DNA of 64,000 nucleotides from Halomonas meridiana (GTDB lineage: Bacteria; Pseudomonadota; Gammaproteobacteria; Pseudomonadales; Halomonadaceae). The stretch lies in assembly GCF_009846525.1 (NCBI RefSeq), contig NZ_CP024621.1, forward strand, positions 558,001-622,000, given 5' to 3'. Below, in pieces: positions 28,287 through 35,979 of this stretch (the first letter of the stretch is position 1; the number at the start of each line of letters is the position of its first letter). Under the pieces are notes generated by a model that saw only the letters and a program-made list of their open reading frames with translations, was not told the origin of the DNA and did no database searches. A program made the translations under genes and the position numbers.

Positions 28287-28466
28287 TCAGTGACCGCGCT
28301 GGTACAGGGCCATACAGCCAGCGCCAATGGCGATACCGACAATGAGTAAAACCCACTCATCGTGCTTGCCAAAGCCACCAGGTCCGTGAAGACCTTTACA
28401 GCCGGCAAGCATGAACGTGAGAAACAGTAGCGTGATGGATGTTTTCAATGTGTGCAGTGAGCGCAT
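28287..28466 (-). CDS. Small lipoprotein, 59 residues, unknown function
   Basis: ATG (28464-28466) preceded by TTGAGGATCTCTT, a GAGG site 7 bases from the start. The peptide opens with MRSLHTLKTSITLLFL and has the lipobox MLAGC (Cys 23). A glycine-rich linker and a second hydrophobic segment (about residues 39-54, VLLIVGIAIGAGCMAL) follow, so it may be both lipidated and membrane spanning. No family recognised. The intact ribosome site and lipobox support it as real. Confidence 0.7.
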   Translation of the reverse strand: MRSLHTLKTSITLLFLTFMLAGCKGLHGPGGFGKHDEWVLLIVGIAIGAGCMALYQRGH

Positions 28467-28498
28467 AAGAGATCCTCAAACAACGCGGAGAGGGAGAA

Positions 28499-28522
28499 CT
28501 GTTTTCAAGTCGCTGAAAACAG
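28499..28522. repeat. Perfect inverted repeat upstream of the small lipoprotein gene
   Basis: CTGTTTTCA / TGAAAACAG, 9-base arms with a 6-base spacer, 33 bases upstream of the lipoprotein start. No T-run on either side, so an operator or mRNA 5' hairpin is more likely than a terminator. Confidence 0.5.
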
Positions 28523-28585
28523 TGGGGTGTTTGAGGTTACCCCTGGCCTGCTGAATGACCGCTGAATCAGTGGTTCAGGCTCTGT

Positions 28586-29773
28586 TTACTCTCTTTGCGA
28601 CGCATGAAAAGGCGGATTGAAGCGAGTGATAAAACGCGCATCAATCCGCTTTTTCCATTGCCACACCCAGCGTCCTGAAAAGCCCATGGCTCCACGGCTG
28701 GCAATGGCGTGACCGTCGCCGGTGCCAATCAGTGCCAGCACGCGACGCGGAGGTTGCCACGGGGTGAGCTGTTTGCCGTGACAGGCAGCCCGTAAATTCT
28801 CTGCCAAGACGGGCCCCATGCGCACCGCATAAACGCCTGCCTTAGGCAGCGGGGAAGAGCGCAGCGTAGCGCAGTCGCCAGCGGCAAAGATGCCCGGTTG
28901 GCCGATGACCTCAAGTGACGTATCCACCGGGATAAAGCCGTGCTCATTCAACGGCAGCGCCGTTTGCTGCAGCCACGTTTGGCCCACGGCTCCGGTCGCC
29001 CAGAGCACGATATCCGCGGCGATGTGGTTGCCGGTGTCGGTTTGCACGCCGCCGGGTACCAAGGCGTGCCCTCGCACGCCTGTATGGACGCGCACGCCCG
29101 CACGTGTGAGCGCTCGCGCCGTTAACCAGCGGGGCAGCCAGCCAGCGCCGGGCAGCAGCGTTTTGGCGGCGCTGATCAGCTCGCCTTGCCAGTGAATGTC
29201 CGGGCGCTGCTGGCGAAGCTGCGCCAGGACGCTCATCAGCGTCTCGCAGCCTGCTGCGCCGCCGCCTACGCTCACTACGTTCTGGAACACTCCTGCAGGC
29301 AGTTTGGCCACCTCTTCGCGTAATGCTTGCCAACGGTGGTGCAACGAGCTGAGCGGGCGCATGGCCAGCAGCGTGGGCAGCGTATTCTCCTCAATACCTT
29401 TTGGCCCGATCCCCTCATCGCTTTGCGGGGCAATAACTTGCGGTAACGCGAGCGTCGAGCCGACGTTGAAGGAGGCCACGTCAAACGCAATCACGCTGCC
29501 ATCCGCCAGCATTACCTGGCGCTCGCTCGTGCTGAACGCCACGGCTGGAGAAGCAATAAAGCGAGCCCCCGCCCGCTGGCAGAGCGCCGCGATATCCATC
29601 TGAGTCTCCCGCAGCGTGCACTCCCCAGAGAGCCACGCAGGTACGCTGCCCGAGTAGGCGGCCAGTTGGCTGTCGCTCACGACGGTGATCGATACCGCTT
29701 TATCCGGGCGTTGAGCAAACGCCTCCAGTACGAAGGCGTGGGCGTGGCCCGCGCCGATGAGCAGTAGCTGCAT
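28586..29773 (-). CDS. FAD-dependent pyridine nucleotide-disulfide oxidoreductase (SelD N-terminus-like)
   Basis: 395 residues. It has the FAD-binding Rossmann start LLLIGAGHAHAFVLEAF, a second nucleotide loop VVSVGGGAAGCETLMS (about 157), and the FAD-binding IFAAGDCA near residue 300. The GHAHA start and overall pattern match the NADH dehydrogenase-like domain fused to the N-terminus of selenophosphate synthetase in some bacteria (TIGR03169 type); here it is stand-alone. It lacks the CxxxxC pair of disulfide reductases. Electron acceptor unknown. No selD lies in the window. Confidence 0.8.
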   Translation of the reverse strand: MQLLLIGAGHAHAFVLEAFAQRPDKAVSITVVSDSQLAAYSGSVPAWLSGECTLRETQMDIAALCQRAGARFIASPAVAFSTSERQVMLADGSVIAFDVASFNVGSTLALPQVIAPQSDEGIGPKGIEENTLPTLLAMRPLSSLHHRWQALREEVAKLPAGVFQNVVSVGGGAAGCETLMSVLAQLRQQRPDIHWQGELISAAKTLLPGAGWLPRWLTARALTRAGVRVHTGVRGHALVPGGVQTDTGNHIAADIVLWATGAVGQTWLQQTALPLNEHGFIPVDTSLEVIGQPGIFAAGDCATLRSSPLPKAGVYAVRMGPVLAENLRAACHGKQLTPWQPPRRVLALIGTGDGHAIASRGAMGFSGRWVWQWKKRIDARFITRFNPPFHASQRE

Positions 29774-29819
29774 GTCCGCCTCCTTGAGCGAGCGATGAGA
29801 CGACGTTGTTAGCGCATTG

Positions 29820-31217
29820 TTATTTACCGATAGTCACTCGATTTTTGCCAGCTTTCTTGGCCAAGTACATACCGTGATCGGCGCGTTCCACCAAATGACG
29901 CACTGTATCTCCAGTCTTCTTCGACGTAAGGCCAATGCTGATCGTCACGGGGAGCGGCAGTTTGAAAGGTGTCGTTGACACAATACTGCAAAGACGTTGT
30001 GCAAGAAGCAAGCTGGCAGCGGTATCTGTCTCTCGAATGATGATGAGGAACTCTTCTCCTCCCCAGCGGCCAAGATGATCCTCTTCACGAAGCGTGTTTT
30101 GGACAACTTGGCTTAGACGCCTCAGGACGTCGTCCCCCACAGAATGGCCGAACGTATCATTGATATTTTTGAAGTCGTCAACATCGAACAGTATGACAGA
30201 TAGGGAGACGTCCGAATCGATTAGGCGGCTCAGTGTCATTTCTGTGTAGTGCCGATTCCAACACTGGGTTAATGGATCGGTGCGGGCTAATGTTTGCAAG
30301 CGTTGATTGCTGTGCGTCAACTGCTGATTCAAGTAAACGGCGTCCATGGCGGTAATCGCCATGGCAATATGGTCGCCTAACTCCGTCATCGTGGCTATTT
30401 CCAATGGTGACCAGTAACCCATAGGATCAACATTGGCCGAGAAGTTCTCTGGCAGATGAGAGAGGGGAGTGTGACGAAAAAGAAAGAGCCAGCTTGGCGT
30501 GACGCATGAGATATCTAGCCTTGTTGCTACGCCGCCTTGGCACATGCCGTCGAGCTCTACGGTCGCATCATTAGTATTCCCTCTTGTTAGAGTTTCAAGA
30601 GCATTGAGAATGTGTCGTTCGGAGGGACAGTCACCAAAACTGTGCATTTGATGATTTCTTAGGAGGGCAATGCCTTGCGATTCGAACAGTTTGCATAGCC
30701 GCTCTCCGTGATGTCGGACAATGTCTTTGAAGTCAGAAAAACGCTTGATGTCACTAGAGAGTTGTTGGCGGTATCGTTTTAAGCCTGCTCGGCGCTCAGC
30801 CAGTTGCTCCATGGTTAATAGACCTAGTCGCTGCGCCGCAATCGTAATGACCAAGCGACTCCAACGGGATGAGACGAGGTGATAAGAGGGGGGGAGAGCT
30901 ATGTAGCCCCATGTCTCTGCTTCACATTTTAATTCATAATATTGCAGCTCCGACGCCAACAATGTGCTGACCGAGCGGATAGAGATAAGACGTGGGTGCG
31001 CTTTTAGGGAGCATGCGGATGGAAAAACGTGTATCAAACGCAACTCCATAGTCTTGGTATGACGGTATATAGCAATGGGCATTTGGTGGGTCATTCGGTG
31101 AAGCGCGCATGTTAGCTGCTCAAAAAGCGCCGTCAGAGACGGCGCGTGGCTGATTTTCATCAGAGAGTCGTATAGGCCGCCGTGCTCATGGAGCAAGTGT
31201 TGACGCTGTTCGCTCAT
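29820..31217 (-). CDS. Diguanylate cyclase with N-terminal sensory region
   Basis: 465 residues from the ATG at 31217 (GAGGAG nine bases upstream). The C-terminal GGDEF domain (about 300-465) has the active motif RWGGEEF near residue 383 and the inhibitory I-site RxxD as REED five residues earlier, plus FDVDDFKNINDTFGHSVGDD for metal binding. It should therefore make cyclic di-GMP with product feedback. The N-terminal 290 residues have no membrane segment and may contain a GAF-like sensor. It is divergent from an Xre-type regulator with shared operators, so its expression may be regulated by it. Confidence 0.87.
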   Translation of the reverse strand: MSEQRQHLLHEHGGLYDSLMKISHAPSLTALFEQLTCALHRMTHQMPIAIYRHTKTMELRLIHVFPSACSLKAHPRLISIRSVSTLLASELQYYELKCEAETWGYIALPPSYHLVSSRWSRLVITIAAQRLGLLTMEQLAERRAGLKRYRQQLSSDIKRFSDFKDIVRHHGERLCKLFESQGIALLRNHQMHSFGDCPSERHILNALETLTRGNTNDATVELDGMCQGGVATRLDISCVTPSWLFLFRHTPLSHLPENFSANVDPMGYWSPLEIATMTELGDHIAMAITAMDAVYLNQQLTHSNQRLQTLARTDPLTQCWNRHYTEMTLSRLIDSDVSLSVILFDVDDFKNINDTFGHSVGDDVLRRLSQVVQNTLREEDHLGRWGGEEFLIIIRETDTAASLLLAQRLCSIVSTTPFKLPLPVTISIGLTSKKTGDTVRHLVERADHGMYLAKKAGKNRVTIGK

Positions 31218-31290
31218 CCTGAATGACTCCTCAAAACACGAGATAGCACGTCCATGTTGGCCATAGGCCGAGCGCCACTTCATATCAAAA

Positions 31291-31345
31291 TTGAATTAAT
31301 GATTCAATCAAAAGGTAAATCATTATTCAACAACTATTGAATAAT
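31291..31345. promoter_or_regulatory. Two TTGAAT/ATTCAA palindromes in the divergent promoter region
   Basis: Site A: TTGAAT (31291-31296) and ATTCAA (31302-31307). Site B: ATTATTCAA (31322-31330), 6-base spacer, TTGAATAAT (31337-31345), a perfect 9-base inverted repeat. The region is AT-rich against a GC-rich background. Both lie between the diguanylate cyclase and the Xre-like gene, the natural place for operators of the latter. Confidence 0.55.
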
Positions 31346-31362
31346 CGATTCACATTGGCGGC

Positions 31363-31779
31363 ATGAATGAAAAAATCATGTTTGCCGAGCGCTTAAAATC
31401 CTCTATGCAAGCGGCGGGGTACGACACTCGGCCCTCCGTGCTAGAGCGTGAATTCAATTTGCGCTACTGGGGAAAACCAATCACCTTCCAGGCCGTTAGG
31501 CGCTGGTTGCGAGGAGACTCGATTCCAAGTCAGGAAAAACTGCAGGTGCTGGCGCGTTGGTTATCTGTCACGCCCCATTATCTGCGTTATGGCGGGGCAG
31601 AAGATAACGCCGTTAAGGAGCCGCAGGGGCAGTGGGAAACCTCGCTGACTAGAGAAGAGCATCATCTTCTCGCAATGTATAAGACGCTGCCGCAGCCTCA
31701 GCGTAAAATTGTTCATGAAGTGGTGGAAACCTTCTCCAAGGCGTACGGCGACTCGCTAGTACTTCCCGAGCGCGAGTGA
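31363..31779 (+). CDS. Xre/CI-like transcriptional regulator
   Basis: 138 residues. The N-terminal part (about 5-75) matches a phage-repressor-type helix-turn-helix found in many gammaproteobacteria: FAERLKSSMQAAGY, then WGKPITFQAVRRWLRGDSIPSQEKLQVLARWLSV. The C-terminal half is helical (LTREEHHLLAMYKTLPQPQRKIVHEVVETF), perhaps for dimerisation. No ribosome site is evident just before the ATG at 31363. Two palindromes upstream suggest autoregulation and control of the divergent diguanylate cyclase. Confidence 0.8.
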   Translation: MNEKIMFAERLKSSMQAAGYDTRPSVLEREFNLRYWGKPITFQAVRRWLRGDSIPSQEKLQVLARWLSVTPHYLRYGGAEDNAVKEPQGQWETSLTREEHHLLAMYKTLPQPQRKIVHEVVETFSKAYGDSLVLPERE

Positions 31780-31804
31780 CTTGTAGGTAGCGCCACTCGC
31801 GCTC
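31768..31804. terminator. Likely bidirectional terminator between convergent genes
   Basis: Perfect 11-base inverted repeat GAGCGCGAGTG / CACTCGCGCTC with a 15-base loop. The 5' arm overlaps the end of the Xre-like gene and the 3' arm ends 8 bases before the stop of the convergent flavoprotein fusion. No strong T-run, so efficiency is unclear. Confidence 0.45.
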
Positions 31805-31811
31805 GTCAATC

Positions 31812-33947
31812 TCATCCCCGTCGCCAATCGAAATACCGCTTCAATAGTGCCAGCACTCGTTCTGGCTTGTGGGCGTTTTTCCAAACGCCTGCGGTGGCTT
31901 TGGCGGCTTCGCCTAGCGTGGGGTAGGGGTGAATGGTGCCGAGCAGTTTATTCAGCCCCAGGCCGTGCTTCATGGCGATGGTGAACTCGCCCAGCCACTC
32001 CCCGGCGTTCTCCGCGACGATCGTCACTCCCAGAATTTTGTCTTTGCCGGGCACGGTAAGCACTTTGATAAAGCCTTCGGGGGCGCCTTCGGCAATGGCG
32101 CGGTCGCTTTCGCTCATGGCGTAGCGGGTCACTTCAAAGGCGACACCTTTCGCGGTGGCCTCTTTTTCGTTGAGACCAACTCGCGCTACTTCCGGCTGAA
32201 CATAGGTAACGGCGGGCATAAAGCGGTAGTCCACCGCGAAGCTTTTCAGCTCGCCAAACAGCGCATTCACGGCGGCGTGCCATGCCTGATGGGCGGCTGC
32301 GTGGGTAAGCTGGTAGGGGCCCGCTAAGTCGCCGCAGGCCCAGATGTTAGGCAGGCGCGTTTGCAGCCGCTCGTTGAGGGCCAGCGTGCCGCCGTCGGTG
32401 GTGGTAATCCCTAGCGCCTCCAGTCCTAACCCTTCCACGTTGGCCTGACGGCCCGCGCTCACCAGTAGATAATCAAACGCTAAGGTGCTGCGCTCACCCA
32501 AGTGTTCAATAACAAGCTGATGCTCCCCGTCGACTTGGTTCACCTCCAGCGCTTTCGCGCCGGTCATCACCGTCACGCCCTCTTGAGTGAGCGTGCGCTC
32601 TACGTGCTCGCCCACCTCATTATCTTCCCGGCCCAGCAGTTGCGGCGCGCCCTCTACCAAGATGACGTGGCTACCTAAGCGGGCAAAGCTTTGGCTCAGT
32701 TCGCAGCCAATCGCACCGCCACCCAGCACCACCAGCCGTTTGGGCAGCTCGGTGAGCGACCAGAGGTTTTCAGAGGTGAGTAGCGGCGCGTGCTCGATAC
32801 CGGGCAGGGGCGGCACGCGAGGGCGCGCTCCGGTGGCCAGCACGATATGGCGAGCGGTGAGGGTTTGATCGCCCACGCGAATTTCCCATGGTGAAACGAG
32901 GGTGGCGTGCTCTTGATACACCTCTACACCAAGCTTGGTGTAGCGCTCGACGCTGTCGTGGGGCTCGATATCGCGGATGGCCTGATGCACATGCCCCATC
33001 ACCTTGGCGAAATCCACGCTGGGCTCGCTGGTGCTCACGCCAAAGCGGTCTGCTGTGCGAATTTCATGGGCCGCGCGGGCCGCCCGAATCAAGGCTTTGG
33101 AAGGCACGCAGCCAGTGTTAAGGCAGTCGCCGCCCATCTTGTGCTTTTCGATGAGAGCCACCTTGGCTTTCACGGCGCTGGCGATATAGCTGGTCACCAG
33201 CCCCGCCGAGCCGCCGCCAATCACCACGATGTCGTAGTCAAAACGGCTAGGGCGAGTGAAGCCTTTGTAGGCGTTGCGCTTTTGCACCATCAGCGCAATG
33301 CGCCGGGCCACCCAGGGGAACACCGCCAGCAGCGCAAACGAGGCGATGAGCCCAGGCGAGATAATGCCGCTCAGGCTTTCCAGCTCGCCGAGCTGGCCGC
33401 CCGCATTCACGTAAACCGCCGTGCCGGGCAGCATGCCGAGCTGGCTCACCCAGTAAAACGTGGTGGTTTTAATCCGCGTTAGGCCCATCACCAGGTTGAT
33501 CATGAAAAACGGGAAAATGGGCACCAAACGCAGGGTGAACAGATAAAACGCGCCATCTTTCTCGACGCCCCGGTTCACCGTGTGGAACTGGCGGGGAAAG
33601 CGTTTTTCGATGGGCTGACGAAACAAAAAGCGTGAGAGTAGAAAGGCGAGCGTCGCGCCGATGGCGCTGGCAAATGAGATGATCACTAGCCCCCAGCCCA
33701 ACCCAAACAGCGCGCCGCCTAGCAGCGTTAACAGCGACGCGCCGGGCAGCGAGAGTGCAGCCATCGCCACATACACCGCAAAGAAAATGCCCGCCACCTG
33801 CCAGGGCGACTGCTGGAACGCTGCCTGAAAATCGCTGCGGTAGGCCTGCAGGGTATCCAGAGTGAAGAACGTATGGGCGCCGCTAACGTAGAAGCCAATC
33901 ACGGCCAGTAGCAGTAGGGCAATAATCAGCAGGCGCTGACGGTTCAT
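31812..33947 (-). CDS. Fusion of TVP38/TMEM64 (VTT) membrane domain and mercuric-reductase-like flavoenzyme
   Basis: 711 residues; ATG at 33947 after AAGGAG. Residues 1-230 are a multi-pass VTT/DedA-like domain (SLPGASLLTLLGGALFG, FTLRLVPIFPFFMINLVMG). From about residue 235 a complete class I disulfide oxidoreductase follows: VVIGGGSAGLVTSY, redox pair CLNTGC near residue 275, VVLGGGAIGCELSQ, IWACGDLAG, and the C-terminal dimer domain with HPYPTLGEA, where the usual His-x-x-x-x-E pair is present. It lacks the vicinal C-terminal Cys pair of true mercuric reductases. Last gene of a seven-gene operon. Membrane-tethered redox role inferred; substrate unknown. Confidence 0.88.
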   Translation of the reverse strand: MNRQRLLIIALLLLAVIGFYVSGAHTFFTLDTLQAYRSDFQAAFQQSPWQVAGIFFAVYVAMAALSLPGASLLTLLGGALFGLGWGLVIISFASAIGATLAFLLSRFLFRQPIEKRFPRQFHTVNRGVEKDGAFYLFTLRLVPIFPFFMINLVMGLTRIKTTTFYWVSQLGMLPGTAVYVNAGGQLGELESLSGIISPGLIASFALLAVFPWVARRIALMVQKRNAYKGFTRPSRFDYDIVVIGGGSAGLVTSYIASAVKAKVALIEKHKMGGDCLNTGCVPSKALIRAARAAHEIRTADRFGVSTSEPSVDFAKVMGHVHQAIRDIEPHDSVERYTKLGVEVYQEHATLVSPWEIRVGDQTLTARHIVLATGARPRVPPLPGIEHAPLLTSENLWSLTELPKRLVVLGGGAIGCELSQSFARLGSHVILVEGAPQLLGREDNEVGEHVERTLTQEGVTVMTGAKALEVNQVDGEHQLVIEHLGERSTLAFDYLLVSAGRQANVEGLGLEALGITTTDGGTLALNERLQTRLPNIWACGDLAGPYQLTHAAAHQAWHAAVNALFGELKSFAVDYRFMPAVTYVQPEVARVGLNEKEATAKGVAFEVTRYAMSESDRAIAEGAPEGFIKVLTVPGKDKILGVTIVAENAGEWLGEFTIAMKHGLGLNKLLGTIHPYPTLGEAAKATAGVWKNAHKPERVLALLKRYFDWRRG

Positions 33948-34000
33948 GGCAGGCTCCTTGGAAAAGGTGTTCGTACTCAGTGCTAAAACGGAACGTTTCC

Positions 34001-34624
34001 TTACACGCTGGCGTGACGCAACTGCTGCCAGCGCTGCCAATCTTCGGGGCGGTCGATGTCCCACATGGTATCTGGGTAGGCGGCTTCCAGGCCCAGCGCC
34101 GCCAGGCGCGCTTGCGTCACGCTCAATACCTGTTCGGTGCCCCAGGGAATGTCTTCAAACAGGCTGGGGTGATCCTGGTGGCTGCCAATCAGCCCGTAGC
34201 CGCCATCCTCAGCCGGTAGAATCACCACGGCAAAGGTGCTCAACGCCGCTCGGCAGCGTTTGAGCATGGCGCTGGTAATACTGGGGCAGTCGGTGCCCAT
34301 CACCATGGCGGGGCCGTCGGTGCTGTTCAGTGCATGGCGAACGCGCCTGCCCACATCGCCCTGCTCTTGGGCGGCCAAGGCCATGCCGTGTTGGGCCTGA
34401 AGCTCTAAAAATAGTGGGTGGTGGTGGTCTAACGAGGTCCACAGCGTAACATTCTCCGCCCCCAGCGCTTCGCAGCCGGTGGCAACACAGTGTCGCACCA
34501 TGGCGGCGTGGGCTTTGGCGGCGCCCTCTGCGCCCAAGCAGGGGATCAAACGCGTCTTGGCCTGCCCCGGCAGCGGCGCTTTGGCCAGCAGGTGCAGGTG
34601 GGGCGCGGCGAGCTTAACGTGCAT
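34001..34624 (-). CDS. TIGR04282-type glycosyltransferase (DUF2064)
   Basis: 207 residues from the ATG at 34624, which overlaps the end of the upstream glycosyltransferase by 11 bases; an ATG at 34660 is also in frame. Key segments: LLAKAPLPGQAKTRL at the start (nucleotide-sugar site), MVMGTDCPSIT (metal-binding DxD-like), and LPAEDGGYGLIG. The family belongs to GT-A-like transferases and occurs with TIGR04283 in arsenosugar clusters of other bacteria. No arsM or arsS is seen here, so the substrate is unknown. Confidence 0.85.
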   Translation of the reverse strand: MHVKLAAPHLHLLAKAPLPGQAKTRLIPCLGAEGAAKAHAAMVRHCVATGCEALGAENVTLWTSLDHHHPLFLELQAQHGMALAAQEQGDVGRRVRHALNSTDGPAMVMGTDCPSITSAMLKRCRAALSTFAVVILPAEDGGYGLIGSHQDHPSLFEDIPWGTEQVLSVTQARLAALGLEAAYPDTMWDIDRPEDWQRWQQLRHASV

Positions 34625-35360
34625 CGCGGTACTCCTTAGCCAATTGAGTGGCGCTGACACCGCGCCAATAGCGGTAGCGTAGCCGCCACATGAGGCGAAT
34701 GGTGGGCCAAGCGCCGAACTCGTCCCAGCGCCTGCCCGAGCTTATCACCTTCTGGCGCAGGCAGGCGGGGGGCGAGTGCGCCTTCAGGCGTTTGCTGAGT
34801 TCGATGTCTTCCATCAGCGGCTGATTGGGAAAACCGCCCAGCGCGCAAAACGTATCGCGGCGCACAAAGATGCCTTGGTCGCCGGTCGCGATACCGCTAA
34901 TCCGCGAGCGCAGGTTCATCAAGCTCGCGACCACCGGCAGCCAATGGCTTCGCCCCGTGAGCTGAATATCGAATCGCCCCCAAGCGTGTTGGGCCAGCGC
35001 CTTTTGTAGATCTACCACCGCACGCTGCTCTTCGCCGGGGGGCAGTTGGGTATCGGCATGCAAAAAAAGCAGCGCCGGGGCGTGGGCGTGCTGCGCACCC
35101 AGGTTCATTTGCCGTGCTCGTCCGGGGGCGCTGCTGAGTACCGCATCGGCCAGCGGTGCTGCGAGGGCCACGCTGGCATCGGTGCTGCCACCATCCACGA
35201 CGAGGAGTTGAACGCCTGAGGCGCGCAGCGGTTGCAGCCGCGTGAGCGTTGCCTGAATACCCGCTGCCTCATTGAGCATGGGAATGATGATGCTCAGGGA
35301 CGCAGGCGCGGGGTGTGGATCAGCCAAGGGCAATGATCGGCCCTCCTGCAACGGTGGCAT
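34614..35360 (-). CDS. TIGR04283-type family 2 glycosyltransferase
   Basis: The GT-A core is clear: SLSIIIPMLNEAAGIQATL at the start, LLVVDGGSTDAS, ARQMNLGAQHA, LFLHADTQLP (DxD-like) and GDQGIFVRRDTF, GGFPNQPLMEDIEL. The start is uncertain: ATG at 35360 inside the ABC ATPase gene, or TTG at 35327 overlapping its stop. From 35360 it is 248 residues. Together with the downstream TIGR04282 gene it forms the usual pair. Product unknown; possibly a glycosylated small molecule handled by the adjacent importer and kinase. Confidence 0.85.
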   Translation of the reverse strand: MPPLQEGRSLPLADPHPAPASLSIIIPMLNEAAGIQATLTRLQPLRASGVQLLVVDGGSTDASVALAAPLADAVLSSAPGRARQMNLGAQHAHAPALLFLHADTQLPPGEEQRAVVDLQKALAQHAWGRFDIQLTGRSHWLPVVASLMNLRSRISGIATGDQGIFVRRDTFCALGGFPNQPLMEDIELSKRLKAHSPPACLRQKVISSGRRWDEFGAWPTIRLMWRLRYRYWRGVSATQLAKEYRDAR

Positions 35361-35955
35361 CGGCTTCGTCATGGGTAACGAGCAGGGCAGGCAGGCCCGC
35401 CTCCCGCAGTTGGCCGAAAACCAGCGTGCGCATCTCTTGGCGCAGCGCCGTATCGAGTTTGGAGAAAGGTTCATCCAGCAGCACGGCGCGAGGCTGGGAG
35501 AGCAGCAAACGCATCAACGCTACCCTAGCCTGCTGCCCGCCAGAGAGCGTGGCCGGGTCGCGGGCTTCAAACCCCGTAAGCCCTACCTGATCGAGCGCTT
35601 TGGCAATCTGCGCGCTCTTTTGCGGGCTGCGATGGGGCAGGCCAAAGTGCAGGTTGCCGCCGACGCTCAAGTGGGGAAACAGCAGCGGGTCTTGAAACAG
35701 CAGGCCAACGCCGCGCTGCTCGGCGGGCAGGCTGAGTACGTCGGTGTCGCCAAGGCGAACCTGCCCTTGGGCGGAGAACGTGCTGTGTAAAAAGCCGGCG
35801 ATAAAGGCCAGCAGTGTCGATTTGCCGGAACCCGAGGGGCCCATCACGGTGAGCACTTCGCCGGGGGCCACCGTGGCGTCCACATGCAGCAGCGGGCGGC
35901 CAGCTAAGTGAATGCTTACTTGCTCTAGGGTCAGGGCATTGGCAGCGTTATTCAC
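35320..35955 (-). CDS. ynjD: ABC transporter ATP-binding protein, YnjD-like
   Basis: 211 residues from a GTG start (MNNAANALTLEQV). Walker A GPSGSGKST near residue 41, Q-loop LLFQDPLLF, signature TLSGGQQARVA, Walker B VLLDEPFSKLD, and H-switch LVTHDEADA are intact. It is the ATPase of a three-gene importer with the permease and binding protein upstream. Its stop overlaps the next glycosyltransferase gene. YnjBCD is catalogued as a putative thiamine-type transporter, but its substrate is not proven. Confidence 0.9.
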   Translation of the reverse strand: MNNAANALTLEQVSIHLAGRPLLHVDATVAPGEVLTVMGPSGSGKSTLLAFIAGFLHSTFSAQGQVRLGDTDVLSLPAEQRGVGLLFQDPLLFPHLSVGGNLHFGLPHRSPQKSAQIAKALDQVGLTGFEARDPATLSGGQQARVALMRLLLSQPRAVLLDEPFSKLDTALRQEMRTLVFGQLREAGLPALLVTHDEADATVAGGPIIALG

Positions 35956-35979
35956 GGGGTTCCTTATCCACAGGGCGTC

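Noticed and set aside
31812..33947. Mercury resistance (merA) locus
   Set aside because: No C-terminal vicinal Cys pair, no MerT/MerP/MerR genes nearby, and a VTT domain instead of a MerP-like N-terminus.
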